DNA of 64,000 nt. It comes from Caulobacter sp. UNC358MFTsu5.1 (GTDB taxonomy: Bacteria; Pseudomonadota; Alphaproteobacteria; Caulobacterales; Caulobacteraceae). Positions 17,976 to 24,206 of this stretch are shown here, in pieces. A model generated the notes under the pieces. That model was not told where the DNA came from. It made no database searches and saw nothing but the letters and a program-made list of their open reading frames with translations. The stretch spans positions 186,001 through 250,000 of the forward strand of contig NZ_JONW01000006.1 of the NCBI RefSeq assembly GCF_000712075.1, read 5' to 3'. A program made the position numbers and the translations under genes. Every line of letters starts with the position of its first letter. Positions within the stretch are counted from its first letter, which is position 1.

Positions 17976-18134
17976 ATGCCGACGATCGTGGCTGATATCG
18001 ATATCCGTTCGAGCTCTACGCTGGGCGCGGCCAAGTCGCGCCGGCTTCCGCGTCTGATCGGTCTGGGCGCGGCCGCCCTGGTCAGCCTGGCGCTGTGGTG
18101 CGGTCTCTTCGCGATCATCGGCGCGCTGCGCTAG
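17976..18134 (+). CDS. Small 52-residue membrane protein
   Basis: This short frame encodes MPTIVADIDIRSSSTLGAAK, a basic stretch (SRRLPR) and then one transmembrane helix (LIGLGAAALVSLALWCGLFAIIGAL) ending in arginine, so the N-terminus should face the cytoplasm. GAGGAG sits about 9 bp before the ATG. A strong intrinsic terminator follows 50 bp after the stop (18184-18212), and a CtrA-like box and AT-rich promoter region lie upstream, so the gene looks like its own transcription unit within the capsule locus. I recognise no family. It may regulate or scaffold a capsule enzyme. Confidence 0.7.
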   Translation: MPTIVADIDIRSSSTLGAAKSRRLPRLIGLGAAALVSLALWCGLFAIIGALR

Positions 18135-18183
18135 CACGCCGCGCGACCCTCGCGGGTCCTTCGCACAATCAACCTAATTCGAA

Positions 18184-18212
18184 CGCGTCGACGAATCCGT
18201 CGGCGCGTTTTT
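18184..18212 (+). terminator. Intrinsic terminator after the small membrane-protein gene
   Basis: A 10-bp stem CGCGTCGACG / CGTCGGCGCG (one G-T wobble) with loop AATC is followed directly by TTTTT. It stands 50 bp after the stop at 18134. Confidence 0.75.
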
Positions 18213-18247
18213 CGTATGCGGCGGTCGCCGCGCCGCGACTCCGGTCG

Positions 18248-18279
18248 AAACGCGAAACGCCGGCCACGAGGGCCGGCGT
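18248..18279 (-). terminator. Probable terminator of the hvyA-like gene
   Basis: A perfect 9-bp stem ACGCCGGCC / GGCCGGCGT with a 5-nt loop (18257-18279) lies about 50 bp beyond the stop of the minus-strand gene. Read on that strand, it is followed by TTTCGCGTTTCG, a broken T-tract, so strength is uncertain. Confidence 0.5.
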
Positions 18280-18330
18280 CTCCAAGTCATCGTTCGTGCT
18301 CGCGCGCGAGGCGCCGGTGGCGGACGAGGA

Positions 18331-19146
18331 TCAGCTGATCGACACCCAGTCGGAACCGCCGGCGGTCTGACGTTCCACCCAGCGATAGTTCAGGTCCTGC
18401 CAGGGCGTGGCCCAGGGCGTCAGGTTGTCCAGCACCATGTCGCCGCTCTCCATGGCGACGATCAGCACCGCGTGGCTCTCGCCGCGCGCCGTGACGGCGA
18501 CGGCCATGGACAGCGACTGGGCCGGCACGCCCGCGGCGATCAGCCGGCGGCGCTTCTCCAGGGCGTAGTCCTCGCAGTCGCCGTACATCTTGCCGTCGAT
18601 GACCCGGGGCAGGGACCAGTATTCCAGCAGGCCGTAGAGATCGAAGTCGTCGGCCTTCTGGACGTCCTTGTTCACTTCGCGATTTATGATGTTGATCAGG
18701 CGAAGCTTGTCCTTGGCCACCAGGCGCGGGCCCGAGGCCTCGGCCAGGGCGACCGGGGCCGTGGCCGGGGCGGCGGGGCGCATCTCGCCGGCCGCCACGA
18801 AATCGGCGTCGATCGCGGGGCGATAGGCCGCCAGTTCGCTGAAGGCGAACAGGGCGGGCGCATCCGCGTCGGTTTCCGCCGTGGCTTCGGCCCCGTGCGG
18901 GACGCCGCCGCGCCAGCCGCCCAGCGACGAGGTCGCCAGGATCGTCGAGGACGCGAGGGCGGCCGTCTCCTGGGCGCCGGCCGGACCGCACGCGGCGCTG
19001 TCGCGTCGGCACAGGTCGAGGAAGCCGGGCGGCGCCGACACGGCGGCCCCCTGAGGCATGAAGGACCGCGAGCCGGCATGAGCCATGCCGGTCGCCAAGA
19101 CCGCCGCGCTCAAACTCGCGTACTTAACAAGATGTCGCAGCTTCAC
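18331..19146 (-). CDS. hvyA: HvyA-like transglutaminase-family cysteine protease homologue
   Basis: This 271-residue exported protein begins with a Sec signal peptide (MKLRHLVKYASLSAAVLATGMAHA) and is a bacterial transglutaminase-like cysteine proteinase (BTLCP, PF06035). Family motifs are PPGFLDLCRRD near 39, an N-IINREVNKDV strand, YGDCEDYALEKRRRL with candidate nucleophile Cys191, ESHAVLIV with His225 and MVLDNL with Asp240, so the triad looks intact. An Ala-rich insert spans about 60-140. In C. crescentus, HvyA of this family blocks capsule formation in G1 swarmer cells, and its gene lies beside pssY and capsule export genes, as here. The GTG start at 19146 has GGGGG upstream. Several CtrA-like boxes lie in the promoter region. 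Confidence 0.82.
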   Translation of the reverse strand: MKLRHLVKYASLSAAVLATGMAHAGSRSFMPQGAAVSAPPGFLDLCRRDSAACGPAGAQETAALASSTILATSSLGGWRGGVPHGAEATAETDADAPALFAFSELAAYRPAIDADFVAAGEMRPAAPATAPVALAEASGPRLVAKDKLRLINIINREVNKDVQKADDFDLYGLLEYWSLPRVIDGKMYGDCEDYALEKRRRLIAAGVPAQSLSMAVAVTARGESHAVLIVAMESGDMVLDNLTPWATPWQDLNYRWVERQTAGGSDWVSIS

Positions 19147-19175
19147 AACGACCCCCGACAGAAGAATTGCGGGGG

Positions 19176-19190
19176 TTAATTTGGCTCTAA
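19176..19190 (-). promoter_or_regulatory. Candidate CtrA box, promoter-proximal to hvyA
   Basis: On the minus strand this reads TTAGAGCCAAATTAACC, that is TTAG-N7-TTAA followed by CC, one mismatch from TTAA-N7-TTAA. It is 30-44 bp from the GTG of the hvyA-like gene, within core promoter range. Confidence 0.5.
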
Positions 19191-19283
19191 ACTATAAATT
19201 AGCGCCGAAATAACTCAGTTGTTTCCCTTTAAACACTTTTGGTAATCTTGAAATTAACAATAATGAATCAATAAATCGCGTGG

Positions 19284-19298
19284 TTAAACTTCCGTAAA
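19284..19298. promoter_or_regulatory. Candidate CtrA box in hvyA/metallophosphatase gap
   Basis: TTAAACTTCCGTAAA is TTAA-N7-TAAA, one mismatch from consensus. It lies mid-gap between the divergent hvyA-like and metallophosphatase genes in an AT-rich stretch. Confidence 0.4.
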
Positions 19299-19307
19299 AT
19301 AGGTCAA

Positions 19308-19322
19308 TAAATCTCGCGTTAA
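19308..19322. promoter_or_regulatory. Candidate CtrA box near the metallophosphatase gene
   Basis: TAAATCTCGCGTTAA is TAAA-N7-TTAA, one mismatch from consensus, 10 bp beyond the previous box. It is about 90 bp upstream of the chosen start at 19414. Confidence 0.4.
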
Positions 19323-19413
19323 TTTGCGCTGTCGGTGGTTGAAGGGTCGGGGCGTGTGGGGCAAGTTGCCGCCGATGATCGCCCGTGACCGCCGGGCGGC
19401 GAGTGATCCGGCA

Positions 19414-20208
19414 ATGCCCTTCAAGTTCTTCTCCTCGAAAACGCAGTCGAAGCCTTCGGCGCCCTCCACCGGAGGGCGGCTCGTCTATGCGATCGGGGAC
19501 GTGCACGGTCACCTGGACCTGCTGGACCAGCTGCTCGACCTGATCGTGCAGGACGCCGCCGCTTCGGGGCGGGACCAGGTCCCGGTGCTGATCCTGGTGG
19601 GCGACTATGTCGACCGGGGGCCGGAGTCGCGCGGCGTGATCGATCGCCTGATCGCCCTGGGCGAGGCGGCGGCGAATCTGGGGCGGTTCGAGGCGCGCTT
19701 CCTGCTGGGCAATCACGAGCAGACCCTGCTGGCCTTCCTGGAGAGCCCGGAGGGCGGCCCCGCCTGGGCGGAATTCGGCGGCGGCGAGACCCTGGCCTCC
19801 TACGGCGTCGCCCCGCCGCCGGGGCGTGGGGACCCCGAGAGCTGGAAGGCCGTCCAGGCCGAGTTCCGCGGCAAGTTCCCGCCGCAGCACGAGGCCTTCC
19901 TGCGCCGCCTGGAGCTGTCGGCCCGCTACGGCGACTATCTGTTCGTCCACGCCGGCGTCCGGCCGGGCGTGCCGATCGAGCAGCAGGATCCCGAGGACCT
20001 GGTCTGGATCCGGGGGGATTTCCTCTCCGAACCGCACCGGCTGGGCTGCGTGGTCGTGCACGGCCACACGCCGAGCGAGACGCCATTTTTAGGCCCGGAT
20101 CGCATCAATATTGACACGGGCGCCTACGCGACCGGCGTGCTGACGGCCGTCAAGCTTTCCGGCGAGGCGCCCGTTATTCTTAATGCACGAAAGATCCGCC
20201 GCCCTTAA
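19414..20208 (+). CDS. Metallophosphatase of the capsule locus
   Basis: This 264-residue protein has all five metallophosphoesterase blocks: AIGDVHGHLDLL, LVGDYVDRGPESRG, FLLGNHEQ, YLFVHAGVRPG and VVHGHTPSE. The pattern resembles PPP-type serine/threonine phosphatases and ApaH-like diadenosine tetraphosphatases. In C. crescentus a metallophosphatase gene sits in the same place in the capsule locus. It may dephosphorylate the tyrosine kinase or a lipid or sugar phosphate intermediate, but this is inference. The start is uncertain: ATG 19414 (MPFKFFSSK) gives the usual length, while ATG 19375 would add 13 residues. It is followed 77 bp later by the export gene. Confidence 0.85.
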   Translation: MPFKFFSSKTQSKPSAPSTGGRLVYAIGDVHGHLDLLDQLLDLIVQDAAASGRDQVPVLILVGDYVDRGPESRGVIDRLIALGEAAANLGRFEARFLLGNHEQTLLAFLESPEGGPAWAEFGGGETLASYGVAPPPGRGDPESWKAVQAEFRGKFPPQHEAFLRRLELSARYGDYLFVHAGVRPGVPIEQQDPEDLVWIRGDFLSEPHRLGCVVVHGHTPSETPFLGPDRINIDTGAYATGVLTAVKLSGEAPVILNARKIRRP

Positions 20209-20285
20209 ATCGCCGACCTTGTCCTGACCAAGTGTACGTGCGATGAGGCCATTCGAGGGACTTGTATGTTCAGAGACTCGACCAA

Positions 20286-20870
20286 ATGAAAATTGTGCGA
20301 CTGATCGCCAACAGCGCTCTGGTTTTACTCGCCAGTATTCTGGTCTCGATGCCGACGCTTGCTCTGGCGCAAACCGCGACGCCGCCCGGCGCCGTCATTG
20401 ACGCCAGCGTCGTGGACTACAAGCTGGGCTCGGGCGACAAGATCCGGGTCACCGTCTACGGCGAGCCGTCCCTGTCGGGCGAGTTCTTCGTCAGCGGAAG
20501 CGGCATGACCTCGCTGCCGCTGATCGGCGACGTCAAGGCCGTGGGCCTGACCGTTCGCGAGTTCCAGGACGCGGTCCAGAAGGCCCTGAGCGACGGCTAC
20601 CTGCGCGAGCCGCGGGTGAGCGCCGAGGTGCTGAACTTCCGGCCGTTCTACATCCTCGGCGAGGTGATGAAGCCGGGCACCTATCCCTACACCTCGGGGC
20701 TGACGGTGCTGAATGCGGTGGCGACCGCCGGCGGCTACACCTACCGGGCCGAGAAGAAGCAGGTCTTCATCAAGCACGACGGCCAGACGACCGAGACCAA
20801 GATGCCGCTGGAGCCGTCGACCACGGTGGCCCCGGGCGACACGATCCGCATCGGCGAACGCTTCTTCTAG
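20286..20870 (+). CDS. Short polysaccharide export protein (Wza/OPX family)
   Basis: This 194-residue secreted protein has a signal peptide (MKIVRLIANSALVLLASILV to ALA, cleavage about residue 29), the polysaccharide-export domain (DYKLGSGDKIRVTVYGEPSLSGEFFVSGSGMTSLPLIGDVKAVG) and one SLBB-like domain (RPFYILGEVMKPGTYPYTSGLTVLNAVATAGGYTYRA). It ends at GERFF without the long C-terminal amphipathic helix that lets full-size Wza (about 380 residues) cross the outer membrane, and no lipobox cysteine is seen. It therefore probably forms only the periplasmic part of the channel and needs a separate outer-membrane pore, for which the barrel at 11572 is a candidate. ATG 20286 gives the cleanest signal peptide. 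Confidence 0.88.
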   Translation: MKIVRLIANSALVLLASILVSMPTLALAQTATPPGAVIDASVVDYKLGSGDKIRVTVYGEPSLSGEFFVSGSGMTSLPLIGDVKAVGLTVREFQDAVQKALSDGYLREPRVSAEVLNFRPFYILGEVMKPGTYPYTSGLTVLNAVATAGGYTYRAEKKQVFIKHDGQTTETKMPLEPSTTVAPGDTIRIGERFF

Positions 20871-20897
20871 GATCGGATTTCGGTCCAGTACTTCATT

Positions 20898-20936
20898 CGG
20901 GCGCTTCCGCGATCGCGGGAGCGCCCGATGTCGTTT
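20898..20936 (+). terminator. Intrinsic terminator after the Wza-like gene
   Basis: A 30-nt near-perfect hairpin (CGGGCGCTTCCGCG on the left, CGCGGGAGCGCCCG on the right) starts 27 bp after the stop and is followed by TCGTTTT. It closes the capsule locus. Confidence 0.65.
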
Positions 20937-21197
20937 TGGGGCGTGGGCGGATTCGGAACGTCCGCCCGGCGTGGCTTCCCCCAGATTGTCCAGGCCCGGA
21001 TGCAACCTCGCGACGTTGCGACCCAGCGTCGCGCCGCCTGGTTTCGCCGCGCTGCGACAAAATGTCCGTTGGCGGAGGATTGGACGGCCCCGCTTGGCTC
21101 GGCTTCAGAATTTGAAGTCCGCGGAACGTGTCATTTCATCAGAAACCAAAGTCCATGACGGGGGTGATCGCCTTCTCTTTAACTGTTGAAGAACATG

Positions 21198-21218
21198 TTG
21201 CATCGCGATGCGATGCAA
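21198..21218. promoter_or_regulatory. Perfect inverted repeat, candidate operator
   Basis: TTGCATCGC-GAT-GCGATGCAA is a 9+3+9 perfect dyad about 200 bp upstream of the YfiR-like gene, in AT-rich DNA. Size and symmetry fit a dimeric repressor or activator site. The regulator is unknown. Confidence 0.5.
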
Positions 21219-21255
21219 TTAAATGCGTACTTCCCGAGTGATGTGATCTTCTATA

Positions 21256-21269
21256 CAAGATATATCTTG
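21256..21269. promoter_or_regulatory. Perfect 14-bp palindrome, candidate operator
   Basis: CAAGATATATCTTG is self-complementary and lies about 150 bp upstream of the gene at 21418, 38 bp beyond the TTGCATCGC dyad. Confidence 0.35.
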
Positions 21270-21417
21270 GTTGTATTGCAGTAATTGCGCCTTTGTCGGC
21301 TACATTACATAAGAATATATCGACGTTATCCGATTTCCGGTTATGGCCTTGTTTACGCCTCCCGCGACATCAGCCCCCTCATGAAGCCCGGAAGAATTTC
21401 GGGCAGGGGATACAAGA

Positions 21418-21942
21418 ATGTCGAAAAGAAACACTCGGGGCGTTGTCGCGCTCTGTGCACTGGCCCTCGCCGCCGCGCCGCTGAGCGTGGCCCACGCCGA
21501 CGCCGCCAAGGACGTGCAGGTCGCCGGCCGAGCCCTGACCTTCCTCGAGAACGGCCCGACCGGCAAAGCCGTGCTGGGCGTCGTGTTCGATCCGTCCAAG
21601 CCCGCCTCGGTCGCCGAGAAGAACGCCGTGATGGCCGCCATCGGCGGCGGCATGAGCGCCGGCGCCGTGACCCTGACCGCCAAGCCGGTCGAAGCCTCGG
21701 CTGTCCCGGGCGTCAGCGGCGTCGCCGCCCTCTACGTCACCACCGGCGTCAACGTCGGCGCGGCCGCCAAGGCCAAGAAGATCATCACCATCGGCTCGGA
21801 TACCTCGTGCGCCACCAGCGGCGCCTGCGTGATGAGCGTGTCGGCCGACCCGAAGGTCGAGATCGTCGTCAACCGCGCGGCCGCCGCCGCCGTGGGCGCG
21901 GTCTTCAAGGCCGCCTTCCGCATGATGATCCGCGAAGTCTGA
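21418..21942 (+). CDS. YfiR/DUF4154-like periplasmic protein
   Basis: The 174-residue product has a Sec signal peptide (MSKRNTRGVVALCALALAAA to AHA, cleavage about 27). The mature part has the layout of the YfiR (DUF4154) group: a segment like FLENGPTGKAVLGVVFDPSKPAS, a middle strand AALYVTTGVN, then KIITIGSDTSCATSGACVMSVSADPKVEIVVNRAAA and FKAAFRMMIREV. Members elsewhere are periplasmic modulators of diguanylate cyclases or unknown partners of TonB receptors. Here the next gene, 26 bp on, is a TonB-dependent receptor. Two cysteines in TSCATSGAC could form a disulfide. The family match was made by eye and is moderate. Confidence 0.7.
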   Translation: MSKRNTRGVVALCALALAAAPLSVAHADAAKDVQVAGRALTFLENGPTGKAVLGVVFDPSKPASVAEKNAVMAAIGGGMSAGAVTLTAKPVEASAVPGVSGVAALYVTTGVNVGAAAKAKKIITIGSDTSCATSGACVMSVSADPKVEIVVNRAAAAAVGAVFKAAFRMMIREV

Positions 21943-21968
21943 TCCCGTCCGAGCCCAGAGAACCAATC

Positions 21969-23987
21969 ATGAAAAAGACCCTCCTGGCCGGCGTTTCGGC
22001 TACCTTCATCCTCTCCATGGCCGCCACGGCCGCCCACGCCCAGTCGATCGACTACGGCGCGATGGAGCAACTGTTCAACGAGCCGGTCACCACCAGCGCC
22101 ACGGGCTCGCCCCAGCGCTCGACCGAAGTGCCGGTCGCGATGGAGATCATCTCCGCCGACGACATCAAGCGCTCGGGCGCCGTCGACCTGCCGACCATCC
22201 TCAGCCGCGTGGCCGGCCTGGACGTGCTGAACTGGGGCGCCGGCGCCTCGGACGTCAGCGTCCGCGGCTATGACCAGGCGATGTCTCCGCGCCTGCTGGT
22301 CCTGATCAACGGCCGCCAGGTCTATCTGGACCACTACGGCTACACCGCCTGGGCCACCCTGCCGGTGCAGCTGTCGGAAATCCGCCAGATCGAAGTCGTC
22401 AAGGGCCCCAACAGCGCCCTGTTCGGCTTCAACGCCGTGGGCGGCGTGGTCAACATCATCACCCAGAACCCGAAGTTCGACAGCGCAGGCTCGATCAACC
22501 TGACGGGCGGCACGAACGGCTACGGCGAACTGTCGGTGGTCAAGTCGGTGAAGCTGGGCGACCGCTTCTTCGCCCGCCTGTCGGCCGGCACGGCCCAGAT
22601 GGACGAGTACGGCCGAGCCGGCTCGACCGTCCTGGCCAGCCAAGTGACCGATCCCGCCCGGGTCTCGGCCAACCTCGACACCATCACCCAGCTGACCGAG
22701 AAGACCGAACTGCGGGTCGAAGGCTCGTGGTCGAACGTCCAGGTCAGCGAGGCGGTCTCCAACTACAGCTACTCGCCCAGCAAGTACGTCACGACCTCGG
22801 TCAAGGCGACCCTGGCGTCCGACACCAAGCTGGGCCTGCTGCAGGCCTCGGCCTACGAGACCAACCTGACCGCCAAGCAACTGGTCGCCAGCCAGCAGGC
22901 GCGCTTCGAGAACAAGCTGGACGTCGTCAGCGTCCAGGACCTGTTCAAGATCGGCGCGCAGCACACCTTCCGCATCGGCGGCGAATACCGCAAGAACGAG
23001 GTCAACACCGCCCCGCTGGCCGGCGGCCAGCTGAGCTACGAGGTCGTCTCGGTCTCGGGCATGTGGAACTGGGCGATCAGCGACAAGCTGGCCGTCACCG
23101 CCGCCGGCCGCTACGACGACCTCTCGCTGTCGCGTGAAGGCACGTTCCCGGCCGGCTATCCGGCCGTGACCAACGCCTACTGGGACCGCTCGATCAAGAA
23201 GGCGTCCTACAACTTCGGCGCCGTCTATCGTCCGACCCAGGCCGACACCTTCAAGCTCACCGCCGCGCGCGGCGTACAGGTTCCGACCCTGGTCGACCTG
23301 GGCGCGGTGCAGCTGCGCGCCACGGCCGGCCCGTACACCGTCGGCGTGATCGGCAACCCGACCCTGGCGCCGTCGATCGTGACCAACTACGAGATCGGTT
23401 ACGAGCGTCCGCTGCCGGGCCTGGACGCCAAGGCCGGCGTCAGCGTCTTCCGCCAGAAGACCGAGGACGTGAAGGGTCAGCCCACCTCGGGCCAGATCGA
23501 CGTCATGCCGACCGCGCCGGGCGTCCTGCCGCTGCTCAGCTATCGCAACATCGGCGACAGCAAGATGTGGGGCGTGGAACTGACGGCCTCGGGCAAGATC
23601 GAGGGCGGCTTCCACTGGAGCGGCGACTGGACCTTCACCGACGTCGACGACGAGGCCGCCGCCGGCTTCTCGCCGCAGGTCCGCCTGGCCGCCTTCTCGG
23701 CCACCACGCCGGAAACCCGCGCCAACGTCTCGTTCGGCTGGGCCAACGCCCAGTGGGCCGCCGACGGCTTCTTCCACTACACCGGCGACCACAAGGCCTA
23801 TCTGTCGACCGGCGCGCTGGTCAGCGTTGAGGACTACGTGACCCTGGGCGGCCGCGTGGCCCGCACCTTCGACCACGGGATCACCCTGGCGGTCAGCGGC
23901 CAGAACCTGACCGACGGCCATCAGCGCCAGACGGCGGGCCTGGAAGTCGAGCGTCGCGCCTTCGTGACCCTCAGCAAGGCCTGGTAA
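21969..23987 (+). CDS. TonB-dependent outer-membrane receptor
   Basis: This 672-residue protein takes up a ligand across the outer membrane using TonB energy. It has a signal peptide (MKKTLLAGVSATFILSMAAT to AHA), a plug domain (about 45-165: EVPVAMEIISADDIKRSGAVDLPTILSRVAGL, VRGYDQAMSPRLLVLINGRQVY, IRQIEVVKGPNSALFGFNAVGGVVNIIT) and a 22-strand-type barrel whose last residues are VTLSKAW, an aromatic BAM signal. No typical N-terminal signalling domain is present. The ligand is unknown: neither haem nor siderophore genes are adjacent, and the plug resembles the vitamin B12/colicin I receptor-like group. It is co-transcribed with the YfiR-like gene and ends at a strong terminator. Confidence 0.93.
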   Translation: MKKTLLAGVSATFILSMAATAAHAQSIDYGAMEQLFNEPVTTSATGSPQRSTEVPVAMEIISADDIKRSGAVDLPTILSRVAGLDVLNWGAGASDVSVRGYDQAMSPRLLVLINGRQVYLDHYGYTAWATLPVQLSEIRQIEVVKGPNSALFGFNAVGGVVNIITQNPKFDSAGSINLTGGTNGYGELSVVKSVKLGDRFFARLSAGTAQMDEYGRAGSTVLASQVTDPARVSANLDTITQLTEKTELRVEGSWSNVQVSEAVSNYSYSPSKYVTTSVKATLASDTKLGLLQASAYETNLTAKQLVASQQARFENKLDVVSVQDLFKIGAQHTFRIGGEYRKNEVNTAPLAGGQLSYEVVSVSGMWNWAISDKLAVTAAGRYDDLSLSREGTFPAGYPAVTNAYWDRSIKKASYNFGAVYRPTQADTFKLTAARGVQVPTLVDLGAVQLRATAGPYTVGVIGNPTLAPSIVTNYEIGYERPLPGLDAKAGVSVFRQKTEDVKGQPTSGQIDVMPTAPGVLPLLSYRNIGDSKMWGVELTASGKIEGGFHWSGDWTFTDVDDEAAAGFSPQVRLAAFSATTPETRANVSFGWANAQWAADGFFHYTGDHKAYLSTGALVSVEDYVTLGGRVARTFDHGITLAVSGQNLTDGHQRQTAGLEVERRAFVTLSKAW

Positions 23988-24013
23988 GCGTCTCGCTCAC
24001 CGGAAACGAGGAG

Positions 24014-24041
24014 GGCCCCGTCGCAGGACGGGGCCTTTTTT
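24014..24041 (+). terminator. Strong intrinsic terminator after the TonB receptor gene
   Basis: A perfect 9-bp stem GGCCCCGTC / GACGGGGCC with loop GCAG is followed by six T. It begins 27 bp after the receptor stop codon. Confidence 0.9.
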
Positions 24042-24206
24042 GTTTGGGCCCGGCCCGCAAGGGGCGAGGGCGCGGCCTTTCGCCTCTTGCGGGCGGCGTC
24101 AGGAAGCGCGATCACCGGGAATACAAGCAATGACACCGGTTAACCTGGCGGTCGCCAACGGCTGCTAGGACGGGGTCAACAAGATCTGTCTGGGGAGTGA
24201 CATCAG

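Larger units (their letters stand above)
20937..21417. other. Intergenic region upstream of the YfiR-like/receptor pair
   Basis: About 480 bp without a convincing gene. The first half is GC-rich, the second (from about 21120) clearly AT-rich. It holds two perfect palindromes, at 21198-21218 and 21256-21269, and presumably the promoter of the gene at 21418. A GAAGCCCGGAAGAATTTCGGGCAGGGG stretch near 21382 can form a small hairpin just before the ribosome site. Confidence 0.6.
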
